From contig CANGCU010000019.1 in NCBI GenBank assembly GCA_947452355.1, positions 1-13,560 on the forward strand: DNA of 13,560 bases. The letters run 5' to 3'. This document shows, one piece after another, positions 6,134 to 13,296 of this stretch. Source of the DNA: Microbacteriaceae bacterium (GTDB lineage: Bacteria; Actinomycetota; Actinomycetes; Actinomycetales; Microbacteriaceae). The stretch's first letter is position 1. Each line of letters begins with the position of its first letter. The translations under genes were made by a program, and so were the position numbers. Below the pieces are notes generated by a model that was given only the letters and a program-made list of their open reading frames with translations, was not told the origin of the DNA and did no database searches.

Positions 6134-8799
6134 TTTTTACCTCGAGTGCTGCGTCGCACCGGCGTCTTTTTCGGTGCAGGACCCTTGGCGCGGCGCTCGG
6201 CGATGAGCTCGACGGCGCGTTCGTGCGAGACCTCTTCGGGGACTTCCCCCGCGGGGATTGTCGCGTTGGTTTCACCGTCGGTGACGTACGGCCCGAACTT
6301 TCCGCTTTTGACCTTGATCGGTTTGCCGCTCACGGGATCTGGTTCGAGTTCTTTGATGCTCGACGCGGACCGCGAACCGTATTTGGGTTGCGCGAAGAGT
6401 TCCAGTGCCTGCTCGAGTGTCACGTCAAAGATTGCCTGTTCGCCCTCAAGCGAACGAGAATCCGTGCCCTTCTTGAGATACGGTCCGTACGGTCCGTTTT
6501 GAGCCGTGATGGGCTTTTCGGATTCGGGGTCGATTCCGACGACGCGCGGAAGTTCGAACAATCGGATGCAGGTCTCGAGATCGACCGTCGTGGGATCCAT
6601 CGTGGAAAACAGTGACGCCGTTCGTGGCTTCGGGTCCTTGCCCTTGATCTTTCGGGGCGTGTATTCGGGAAGGGTGTAGGCCGGCTCGTCGCCGTTCAGG
6701 ATCTCGGGGTCGATGGGGCTTTCCTGGATGTACGCACCAAAGCGGCCGACGCGCGCCGTAATCATGTTCGTCCCATCCGCGCTGACGCCGATTGCCCTCG
6801 AACCGGGTTCGGGGGCATCACGCAATTCGCGTGCCTTGTCGAGCGTCAATTCGTCCGGGGCGAGTCCGTCCGGAACCGAGACGTTGCGCTTCTCGTCTTC
6901 GCCGGTCTGGATTTCGAGATACGGGCCATACTTTCCGCTTCGAACGACGATGCCGTCGCCGAGAGGGAACGAGTTTGTTTCGCGAGCGTCAATGGTCGCT
7001 TTCCAATCAACGCAAGTGTTGACGAGACCGGCGTGGTCGCCCGTGCCGAAATACCAGTGCTGCAAATAATCCGTGCCCTTAAGTTCCCCGACCGAAATCC
7101 GGTCGAGGTCGTTTTCCAACTCCGCCGTGAAGTCGTATTCAACAAAGTCGGTGTAGTACTTTTCGAGCAATGAGATAACCGCGAACGCCGTCCAGCCCGG
7201 AACGAGCGCCGTTCCACGTTTTGTCACGTAGCCGCGTTCGAACAGAACACCGATGATCGATGCGTACGTCGAGGGACGGCCGATGCCTCGTTCTTCGAGT
7301 GCCTTGACGAGGCTTGCTTCCGTGAATCGCGGTGGCGGAGATGTGTCGTGACCCTTCGGCGACACCTCGGGGACCGTGAGAACATCGCCGATGGCGAGCG
7401 TCGGAATCTTGGCATCGTCGTCGGACTCGTCGTCGTTGCGGTCGACGTCCTGGCCCTCTTCGTACGCGGCAAGGAACCCCCGCGTGGTGATGGTGGTTCC
7501 CGCTGCCGAGAGCGTCGCCGTCCCCAGCGATCCGGCCGGTGCCGTCATCGTGACGGACACGGTTTCGCCGGTGGCATCGACCATTTGTGAGGCAACCGTT
7601 CGTTTCCAGATGAGGTCATACAACCGGAATTCGTCGGCCGAAATCAGTTTCCGCATCTCTTCCGGTGTCTTGAATGTGTCGCCGGCGGGTCGAATCGCTT
7701 CGTGAGCTTCTTGCGCGTTCTTGACCTTGGATTGGTAGGTACGAGGCTGAGCGGGGATAGACGCGTCACCGTATAACGCGACCGCTTGGGATCGAGCGGC
7801 GGACACTGCCTGCGCTGACAGTGAAATCGAGTCCGTTCGCATATAGGTGATGTGGCCGTTTTGGTAAAGGCTCTGGGCGATTCGCATCGTGTCTCGTGAA
7901 CCCAGGCGCAATTTGCGGCCGGCCTCTTGCTGAAGCGTCGAGGTCGTGAACGGCGCGGCGGGTCGACGGGTGTATGGCTTGGATTCGATGTTCGAAACGG
8001 TCGGAGCGGACACCTCGAGCGCGTGGGCCAATTGCCTGGCCGTTGCCTCATCGAGAACAGTCGCACCGCTCGTCAATTTTCCATTGTCGTCAAAATCGCG
8101 ACCGCTTGCGAGCTTTGCGTCGGCGAGTTTTGTGACCCTCACACCAAACGACTCGCCCTTTTTCGTCATCACTGTCGCGGACACATCCCAATACGATGCC
8201 GCGATGAAGGCGCGTCGTTCGCGTTCGCGTTCGACGATGAGTCGAAGCGCCGGAGACTGCACGCGGCCGGCGGAAAGACCACGACCGACCTTGCTCCACA
8301 GGACGGGCGACAGTTGGTAGCCAAACAGGCGGTCAAGAATTCGACGCGTTTCCTGTGCGTCAACAAGGGGCATGTCGATTTCGCGGGGATTCTGGACGGC
8401 CTCGGTGATCGCGTCTTTGGTGATTTCGTGAAAAACCATTCGCTTCACGGGCACTTTGGGTTTGAGGATTTCGAGCAGGTGCCACGCGATGGATTCACCT
8501 TCGCGGTCCTCATCGGTTGCGAGGAGCAACTGGTCGGCGTTCTTAAGCGCTTTTTTGATATCCGTGATGGTCGACTTCGCGCGCGGTGTCTCTATATATA
8601 AAGGAGCGAAACCATGTTCGATGTCCACACCGAAGGTCCCGTGCGTGGATTTCAGTTCGGCCGGAACCTCTTTTGGCTGAACGAGGTCGCGAACGTGACC
8701 GACCGAGGCCAACACCTCATACCCATCGCCAAGGTATTTGGCGATGGTTTTCGCCTTCGCGGGTGATTCCACGATGACGAGCGTGTGAGTGTCGACCAC
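6130..8799 (-). CDS. topA: DNA topoisomerase I (type IA)
   Basis: The enzyme relaxes negative supercoils by cutting and rejoining one strand through a tyrosine link. The 889-residue protein has the Toprim domain (LVIVESPAKAKTIAKYLG near 7-24, and TDEDREGE at 95-102, the metal site). Its central domains include GLSAGRVQSPALRLI (174-188) and the active-site tyrosine in GHITYMRTDS (Y319), followed by GIGRPSTYASII (505-516). The C-terminal half has repeat units marked by GKYGPY (622), GRFGAY (685), GPYGPY (769) and GKFGPY (833). It ends in a basic tail (about 868-889) rather than zinc fingers, the usual actinobacterial type. The GTG start at 8799 is supported by AAGGAG (complement of 8804-8809) five bases upstream. 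topA is the first gene of topA-tmk-holB and its stop overlaps the tmk start. A patch of rare codons, TTA-TAT-ATA, lies near residues 67-69. Confidence 0.98.
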   Translation of the reverse strand: MVDTHTLVIVESPAKAKTIAKYLGDGYEVLASVGHVRDLVQPKEVPAELKSTHGTFGVDIEHGFAPLYIETPRAKSTITDIKKALKNADQLLLATDEDREGESIAWHLLEILKPKVPVKRMVFHEITKDAITEAVQNPREIDMPLVDAQETRRILDRLFGYQLSPVLWSKVGRGLSAGRVQSPALRLIVERERERRAFIAASYWDVSATVMTKKGESFGVRVTKLADAKLASGRDFDDNGKLTSGATVLDEATARQLAHALEVSAPTVSNIESKPYTRRPAAPFTTSTLQQEAGRKLRLGSRDTMRIAQSLYQNGHITYMRTDSISLSAQAVSAARSQAVALYGDASIPAQPRTYQSKVKNAQEAHEAIRPAGDTFKTPEEMRKLISADEFRLYDLIWKRTVASQMVDATGETVSVTMTAPAGSLGTATLSAAGTTITTRGFLAAYEEGQDVDRNDDESDDDAKIPTLAIGDVLTVPEVSPKGHDTSPPPRFTEASLVKALEERGIGRPSTYASIIGVLFERGYVTKRGTALVPGWTAFAVISLLEKYYTDFVEYDFTAELENDLDRISVGELKGTDYLQHWYFGTGDHAGLVNTCVDWKATIDARETNSFPLGDGIVVRSGKYGPYLEIQTGEDEKRNVSVPDGLAPDELTLDKARELRDAPEPGSRAIGVSADGTNMITARVGRFGAYIQESPIDPEILNGDEPAYTLPEYTPRKIKGKDPKPRTASLFSTMDPTTVDLETCIRLFELPRVVGIDPESEKPITAQNGPYGPYLKKGTDSRSLEGEQAIFDVTLEQALELFAQPKYGSRSASSIKELEPDPVSGKPIKVKSGKFGPYVTDGETNATIPAGEVPEEVSHERAVELIAERRAKGPAPKKTPVRRSTRGKK

Positions 8800-8878
8800 T
8801 GTTCTCCTTTATTTGCACCTGCGGTTGAGGGTACTCCGACCATTCGGTGAACCCGGTGCACAGACCTACACATGTTTG

Positions 8879-8906
8879 CGATTAGCGACTATACACAGCC
8901 TGTCAA
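8879..8906 (-). promoter_or_regulatory. Candidate promoter of the topA-tmk-holB operon
   Basis: On the minus strand a perfect -35 TTGACA (8906-8901) is followed after 16 bases by TAATCG (8884-8879), a partial -10. A better -10-like TATAGT (8893-8888) lies in between but is too close to the TTGACA to use it. Either choice gives a topA leader of about 70-80 bases. This is a motif-based inference. Confidence 0.45.
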
Positions 8907-8964
8907 CGCGAAACCCTATGAAACTATTCCCATGGCGTGGCGAAAAGGTTGGTTCGGCACCCTT

Positions 8965-8994
8965 GTGACACAGGCCCGAGTTGCCTACTAAGGT
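8965..8994 (+). promoter_or_regulatory. Candidate promoter of the Pot-type ABC operon
   Basis: GTGACA (8965-8970) and TAAGGT (8989-8994) are separated by 18 bases. An overlapping alternative is TTGTGA (8963-8968), 17 bases, TACTAA (8986-8991). A small dyad, CTAC-TAAG-GTAG (8985-8996), covers the -10 and could be an operator half, but it is short. This is a motif-based inference. Confidence 0.4.
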
Positions 8995-9004
8995 AGTGAA
9001 GAAC

Positions 9005-9022
9005 ATGCGCAACGATGCGTGA
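9005..9022 (+). other. Five-codon mini-ORF (MRNDA-stop) ending at the potA ribosome binding site
   Basis: ATG-CGC-AAC-GAT-GCG-TGA starts about 10 bases after the candidate -10 and its stop overlaps the first bases of the GAGGAGA site used by the ABC ATPase gene. It has no Shine-Dalgarno and would be translated only from a near-leaderless mRNA. Chance occurrence is quite possible. Confidence 0.2.
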
Positions 9023-9033
9023 GGAGAAGCACT

Positions 9034-10047
9034 ATGAGCACCCAACCAGCCATCCGGCTGACTGGTTTGACGAAAACCTTCGGCCACGTCAATGCCGTGA
9101 ATGGCGTCAACCTCGACATCGCCCCTGGCGAATTTTTCTCGATGCTGGGGCCTTCGGGTTCAGGCAAGACCACCGTGCTTCGTATGATCGCCGGCTTCGA
9201 AACACCGACGTCTGGAACCGTCGAACTTTTCGGAAATGACGTCACCACCGTCGCACCGTTCGATCGTGACGTCAACACGGTCTTTCAGGATTACGCCCTC
9301 TTCCCCCACATGAGTGTTCTCGACAATGTCGCCTACGGACTTCGAGTGCGCGGCGTCAAGACCGACGCACGACTCGCGGCAGCCCGGGAGGCACTCGCGC
9401 TTGTTCGACTCGAAGGCTACGGCGACCGCAAGCCCACACAGTTGTCCGGTGGGCAACGCCAGCGCGTTGCTCTCGCGCGAGCACTCGTTGTCGAACCCAA
9501 AGTCCTCCTCCTTGACGAGCCGCTTGGTGCACTCGACCTGAAATTGCGCGAACAAATGCAGGTCGAGCTCAAAGAGATCCAACGCCGACTCGGAATCACC
9601 TTTATTTTCGTCACCCACGATCAAGAGGAAGCCCTGACCCTCTCCGACCGCATCGCGGTGTTCAACGAAGGTCAGATCGTGCAACTCGGAACCGCCGAAG
9701 ACGTCTATCGGCGTCCCGCATCGTCGTTCGTCGCGAATTTCGTCGGAACCTCCGCGGTGTTCAGCGCCGAAGAGGCGAAAAAGATCCTCGGTCACTCGGG
9801 CGCGTGTTCGATTCGCCCAGAGCACATGGACATCGTGAGCGGCAAGACCCCCGCGGGAACCATTGCCCTCACGGGAACAGTGGCCGAAACCATCTTCCTC
9901 GGTGCCTCGACGCGAATCATCGTCGACCTTGCGGCGGGCAAGAGAATCGCGGTCCTCGAACAGAACGACCTCAATCGGAAGCACACCGCGCTCGGCAGCT
10001 CTGTCACCGTTGCGGTGCACCCCCAATTCCTTACCCCCTTGTCTTAA
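9034..10047 (+). CDS. potA: Polyamine-type ABC transporter ATP-binding protein (PotA-like)
   Basis: This 337-residue cytoplasmic ATPase powers import through the two permeases encoded downstream. It shows Walker A GPSGSGKT (39-46), the Q-loop in VFQDYALFPHM (83-93), the signature LSGGQRQR (137-144), Walker B LLLDEP (158-163) with D-loop GALD, and the switch histidine in THDQEEA. The remaining third (about 240-337) is a TOBE-type regulatory domain (CSIRPEHMD, then GTVAETIFLGASTRIIV). This plan fits PotA and also FbpC/CysA-like ATPases; the neighbouring genes favour the spermidine/putrescine class. The ATG at 9034 (MSTQPAIRL) is chosen because GAGGAGA (9021-9027) lies seven bases before it; an upstream GTG at 9019 would sit inside that site. 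It is the first gene of a four-gene plus-strand operon, divergent from topA. Confidence 0.94.
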   Translation: MSTQPAIRLTGLTKTFGHVNAVNGVNLDIAPGEFFSMLGPSGSGKTTVLRMIAGFETPTSGTVELFGNDVTTVAPFDRDVNTVFQDYALFPHMSVLDNVAYGLRVRGVKTDARLAAAREALALVRLEGYGDRKPTQLSGGQRQRVALARALVVEPKVLLLDEPLGALDLKLREQMQVELKEIQRRLGITFIFVTHDQEEALTLSDRIAVFNEGQIVQLGTAEDVYRRPASSFVANFVGTSAVFSAEEAKKILGHSGACSIRPEHMDIVSGKTPAGTIALTGTVAETIFLGASTRIIVDLAAGKRIAVLEQNDLNRKHTALGSSVTVAVHPQFLTPLS

Positions 10048-10079
10048 CCTCTCAACCACCAACAACAAAGGAGAAAACA

Positions 10080-11252
10080 ATGCGCAACGCATTGACCCGG
10101 CGTGCCGGGTTTGCCGGACTCGCGGTCGCTTCGATCGTCGTCCTCGCCGGATGTGGCACAGGCGGTTCCACCGCTGCTGGCCCCACCGCGCTCACCGAAC
10201 TCGGTGACCCCGAAGGTGCCGTCTCGATTCTCGCGTGGCCCGGCTATGTCGAGGACGGAACAAACGACCCAGCCTACGACTGGGTAAGTGACTTCGAAAC
10301 AGAGACCGGCTGTATGGTCACCGCGAAGACCTACGGCACGTCGGACGAAGCGGTCAGCCTGCTGAAGACCGGTGACTACGACGTTGCCGCCGTCAGTGGT
10401 GACGCGTCGCTTCGCATGATGGTCGCCGGCGATGTTCAGCCCATCAACACCGACCTGATTCCCTCGTATGCCGGCATCTACGACTTCCTCAAGATGCAGT
10501 CGCACAACTCGCTGGGTGGAGTTCCTTACGGTGTCCCCCACGGCTATGGCGCAAACCTCTTGCAGTACAACACCGAGGTTGTCTCACCCGCTCCCACCTC
10601 GTGGGGTGCGGTCTTCGACGCCAACAGCCCTTACGCAGGCAAGGTCACGGCCTATGACTCGCCCATCTACATCGCGGACGCCGCGCTGTACCTGATGGCG
10701 ACGCAGCCCGACCTCGGCATCACGAACCCCTACGCACTCGACGAGACGCAGTTCGCTGCTGCCGTTGACCTGCTCAAGGTTCAGCGTGGAATCGTCGGCG
10801 AATACTGGAGCGACTACCTCGCGCAGGCTCAGTCCTTCACGACCGGTGACTCCGTCATCGGTACGTCGTGGCAGGTTATCCTCGGCATGCTTCAGGGCGA
10901 GAACCAGCCTATCGACGCCGTCCTCCCGACTGAGGGTGCGACTGGTTGGTCGGACACGTGGATGATTTCGTCGACCGCCGCTCACCCCACCTGTGCGTAC
11001 AAGTGGCTCGAGCACATGGCCAACCCCGAGACGAACGCAATGGCGACGGGTTACTTCGGTGAAGCTCCGTCGAGCGACGCCGCCTGCACCTTCCGTGAGG
11101 ACTGCGCCGCGTACCACGCCGGAGACGCCGAATACGCGTCGAAGATCTGGTACTGGACGACCCCCACGGCCGAGTGCCTCGACGGCCGCACCGACGTTCA
11201 GTGCGTCGACTACCCCGCCTGGACTCAGGCGTGGCAGGAAATCAAGGGCTAG
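10080..11252 (+). CDS. potD: Polyamine-type ABC transporter substrate-binding lipoprotein (PotD-like)
   Basis: This is the external binding protein that captures the substrate and hands it to the permeases. The 390-residue product has a signal peptide with Arg7-Arg8, a hydrophobic core and lipobox LAGC (22-25), so Cys25 is lipidated and anchors it to the membrane. The mature part begins with a Gly/Ala/Thr linker, then VSILAWPGYVEDG, the start of the type-2 periplasmic-binding fold of the PotD/COG0687 group; GVPYGVPHGYGANLLQYN (147-164) and the DSPIY region fit this group. Five of the six mature cysteines after the lipid site (78, 305, 336, 342, 366, 375) lie in the last 90 residues and could form disulfides. 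The ATG at 10080 is set by AAAGGAG (10067-10073) and the signal peptide. It is 32 bp after the ATPase gene and 19 bp before the first permease gene. The substrate (spermidine, putrescine or a related compound) is inferred from family only. Confidence 0.92.
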   Translation: MRNALTRRAGFAGLAVASIVVLAGCGTGGSTAAGPTALTELGDPEGAVSILAWPGYVEDGTNDPAYDWVSDFETETGCMVTAKTYGTSDEAVSLLKTGDYDVAAVSGDASLRMMVAGDVQPINTDLIPSYAGIYDFLKMQSHNSLGGVPYGVPHGYGANLLQYNTEVVSPAPTSWGAVFDANSPYAGKVTAYDSPIYIADAALYLMATQPDLGITNPYALDETQFAAAVDLLKVQRGIVGEYWSDYLAQAQSFTTGDSVIGTSWQVILGMLQGENQPIDAVLPTEGATGWSDTWMISSTAAHPTCAYKWLEHMANPETNAMATGYFGEAPSSDAACTFREDCAAYHAGDAEYASKIWYWTTPTAECLDGRTDVQCVDYPAWTQAWQEIKG

Positions 11253-11271
11253 TTAGCCCTCGGAGTAAGAC

Positions 11272-12195
11272 ATGACAACTGTGTCCTCGTCTGCACCCGA
11301 CCGGGTCGGGGGGTCGCCTGTCGGCGATTCCTTGGCCCGGCGGGGCTCCTCTTATTTGTATCGCCACGCAAAAGTCCGCCTCGCACTCCTGCTGTCGGCC
11401 CCACTTTTCTGGCTCGGACTGGTGTACATCGCGGCACTCGTCGCCCTTCTCATCACGGCTTTCTGGACGGTCGACTCGTTCACTGGGGAAATCCTCATCG
11501 AGTGGAACATCGACAACGTCACCAAAGTTCTCGGGGACGCGCTGTACCACGCGGTCACCCTGCGAACCCTCGGCGCAGCAATACTTGTCACCATCATTGA
11601 CGTCGCGATCGCGTTGCCCATCGCGTTTGTCATGGCGAAGATCGCAAGCCGCGGAGTTCAACGCGCGCTCGTCATCGCAATCCTCATGCCGCTCTGGGCG
11701 TCCTATCTGGTCAAGGCATACGCCTGGCGCAGCATTCTCGCTCAGGACGGCATTCTCGACTGGCTTCTCGGTCCGATCGGCGGTTCGTCGCCCGGTTACG
11801 GTTTCGAAGGTTCGGTCATGACCCTCGCTTACCTGTGGCTACCGTTCGTCATTCTGCCGATCTTCACCGCGCTCGAACGAGTCCCCGACACACTGCTCGA
11901 TGCATCGAGCGACCTCGGCGCGCGCACCTCATCGACCTTTCGGTTCATCGTCCTGCCGCTCATCGTTCCCGGCATTATCGCGGGAAGTATTTTCAGTTTC
12001 TCGCTGACGCTCGGAGACTACATCGCGGTCAAGATTGTCGGTGGTGCGACCCAAATGCTGGGAACGCTCGTCTATTCAAACGTCGGTGTCGCAAACAACC
12101 TGCCGCTCGCCGCCGCGATTTCCCTTATTCCCCTCACCATCATCTTCATTTACCTCGCGGCCGTGCGACGCACCGGCGCCCTCGACAACCTGTGA
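11272..12195 (+). CDS. potB: Polyamine-type ABC transporter permease 1 (PotB-like)
   Basis: This is one of two integral membrane subunits that form the import channel. The 307-residue protein has a cytoplasmic N-terminal extension of about 34 residues rich in Ser, Gly and Arg, then about six transmembrane segments (near 36-64, 100-124, 129-146, 183-200, 228-250, 277-298). The EAA-type loop that docks on the ATPase is visible as LLDASSDLGARTSSTFRFIV with LPLIVPG after it (208-234). The ATG at 11272 follows CGGAG (11261-11265) by six bases, and the gene is 19 bp after the binding-protein stop. The next gene starts 7 bp after its TGA, so it is probably cotranslated with PotC. The permease family is clear; the substrate is inferred from the operon. 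Confidence 0.93.
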   Translation: MTTVSSSAPDRVGGSPVGDSLARRGSSYLYRHAKVRLALLLSAPLFWLGLVYIAALVALLITAFWTVDSFTGEILIEWNIDNVTKVLGDALYHAVTLRTLGAAILVTIIDVAIALPIAFVMAKIASRGVQRALVIAILMPLWASYLVKAYAWRSILAQDGILDWLLGPIGGSSPGYGFEGSVMTLAYLWLPFVILPIFTALERVPDTLLDASSDLGARTSSTFRFIVLPLIVPGIIAGSIFSFSLTLGDYIAVKIVGGATQMLGTLVYSNVGVANNLPLAAAISLIPLTIIFIYLAAVRRTGALDNL

Positions 12196-12202
12196 CCCGC
12201 CC

Positions 12203-12997
12203 ATGAGACTCACACTGACCTCCAAAATCGTCCTCTGGGCGGTGACCGTTCTTACGCTCGCTTTCATTTACGCCCCGATTCTCGTCGTGGTGCTCAACTC
12301 GTTCTCGACGAGCAAGACCCTCGCGTGGCCGCCGCCGGGCTTCACGACCGAGTGGTGGGCGAAGGCGTTCACCAACGAAGGGGCCGTCGCAGCCATTACA
12401 ACCTCGGCGATCGTGGCGACGTCGTCAACGATTGTCGCCTTGTTGCTGGGAACTGCGCTGTCGTTCGCACTTCACCGGTTTAACTTCTTCGGCAAATCAA
12501 CGGTCAACCTGCTCGTGGTGTTGCCCATCGCGTTACCGGGAATCGTCACGGGTATCGCGCTCAACAACGCGTTCCGGACAATGTTGGGAATGCAACTCGG
12601 TTGGTTCACAATCATCGTGGCGCACGCAACCTTCTGTGTCGTGACCGTGTTCAATAACGTGTTCGCGCGCCTTCGTCGCGTAGGCACGTCCCTCGAAGAA
12701 GCGTCGAGCGACCTCGGGGCCGGAATCTGGACCACCTTCCGCCTTGTCACGTTCCCGCAAATTCGCTCAGCCCTCTTTGCCGGCGGACTCTTGTCGTTCG
12801 CCCTGTCCTTCGACGAAATCATTGTGACGACATTCACCGCAGGTAACGGTGTTCAGACTCTTCCGATTTTCATCCTCGAGAACATGTTCCGCCCGAACCA
12901 AGCGCCGATCGTTGCGGTTGTCGCAGTTGTCATGATTCTCATCGCGATCGTGCCGATCTACATTGCCCAACGCTTGACGTCGAGCGACAACCGCTAA
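12203..12997 (+). CDS. potC: Polyamine-type ABC transporter permease 2 (PotC-like)
   Basis: This is the second membrane subunit of the importer. The 264-residue protein has about six transmembrane segments (near 9-31, 63-89, 100-120, 133-152, 190-210, 235-256) and a well-formed EAA loop, LEEASSDLGAGIWTTFRLVT with FPQI after it (164-187), the contact point for the ATPase. The start ATG at 12203 gives MRLTLTSKIVLWAV, the usual PotC length; the longer open frame reaching back to 12035 overlaps the PotB gene and codes for a non-homologous Ser/Pro-rich stretch. No Shine-Dalgarno lies before this ATG (CCCGCCC), so translation is probably coupled to termination of the PotB gene 7 bp upstream. The TAA stop overlaps the stop of the convergent TadE-like gene, and no terminator hairpin is evident between the two operons. 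Confidence 0.92.
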   Translation: MRLTLTSKIVLWAVTVLTLAFIYAPILVVVLNSFSTSKTLAWPPPGFTTEWWAKAFTNEGAVAAITTSAIVATSSTIVALLLGTALSFALHRFNFFGKSTVNLLVVLPIALPGIVTGIALNNAFRTMLGMQLGWFTIIVAHATFCVVTVFNNVFARLRRVGTSLEEASSDLGAGIWTTFRLVTFPQIRSALFAGGLLSFALSFDEIIVTTFTAGNGVQTLPIFILENMFRPNQAPIVAVVAVVMILIAIVPIYIAQRLTSSDNR

Positions 12998-13296
12998 CCG
13001 CCAGGTCCGGCGACGGCCGTTGCCACAACGCCGTCTTTCCTCGAACGGACCGTCGCAACCCCGTGCGCAACGACGCACGACTCGGTGCCGGTGATGGCGG
13101 GTTCACACGGGGTCGTATCACCGGCGAGTGCGCGGGTGGCGACGCTCGTCGCCGCGAGTTCGGCATTTCGGAGTGCGGCGGTCACTCGCATGATGACGTT
13201 TGCTCCGCCGAGCCCACCGAGGGCGAGAATGACCACCGAGCCCAGTAACACGAGCGATGTCACGCTGCCCGACCCCCGTTCTATCGCGGCGCGCAC
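12994..13296 (-). CDS. TadE/TadG-like small membrane protein (Rv3654c-like)
   Basis: This small protein of about 100 residues belongs to the pseudopilin-like proteins encoded at the end of actinobacterial Tad/Flp pilus clusters. It has a basic N-terminus (MRAAIERGSGS), a hydrophobic segment VTSLVLLGSVVILALGGLGG (about 12-31), and a small external part (about 34-100) rich in Ala, Val and Thr with two cysteines (TPCEP and ESCVV) that may pair. The RGSGS-V-T-S-L stretch resembles a prepilin processing site. The GTG at 13296 is preferred because it begins just before the conserved part and overlaps the preceding TadE stop by 16 bases, a sign of coupling; GTG at 13356 would give 120 residues but a longer overlap. 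The stop (TAG, 12996-12994) overlaps the PotC stop on the other strand. The family is inferred from architecture and context. Confidence 0.75.
   Translation of the reverse strand: MRAAIERGSGSVTSLVLLGSVVILALGGLGGANVIMRVTAALRNAELAATSVATRALAGDTTPCEPAITGTESCVVAHGVATVRSRKDGVVATAVAGPGG

Larger units (their letters stand above)
8800..9033. promoter_or_regulatory. Divergent control region between topA and the Pot-type operon
   Basis: These 234 bp hold no credible protein gene longer than a few codons. They contain the topA promoter candidate, a plus-strand promoter candidate near 8965-8994, a five-codon mini-ORF at 9005-9022, and ribosome binding sites at both ends. A TGCACC/GGTGCA inverted pair (8814-8819 and 8855-8860) lies in the topA leader; its 35-base loop makes it weak. 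No riboswitch class is recognised. Confidence 0.6.

Noticed and set aside
8800..9033. Intergenic region examined for a riboswitch, small RNA or recombinase attachment site.
   Set aside because: No known riboswitch core, no strong hairpin followed by a T-tract, and no convincing direct repeats were seen; only promoter-like motifs are supported.
9804..10079. 92-codon N-terminal extension of the binding-protein frame.
   Set aside because: It overlaps the ATPase gene in another frame and would bury the signal peptide. The AAAGGAG site and lipoprotein signal mark the start at 10080.
9160..10092. Minus-strand open frame of about 310 codons opposite the ABC ATPase gene.
   Set aside because: The sense strand encodes a textbook ABC ATPase with its ribosome site. 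The antisense translation shows no family features.
12035..12202. 56-codon N-terminal extension of the PotC-like frame.
   Set aside because: It overlaps the PotB-like gene and is Ser/Pro/Cys-rich without family resemblance. PotC-type proteins begin near the first membrane helix, as from 12203.
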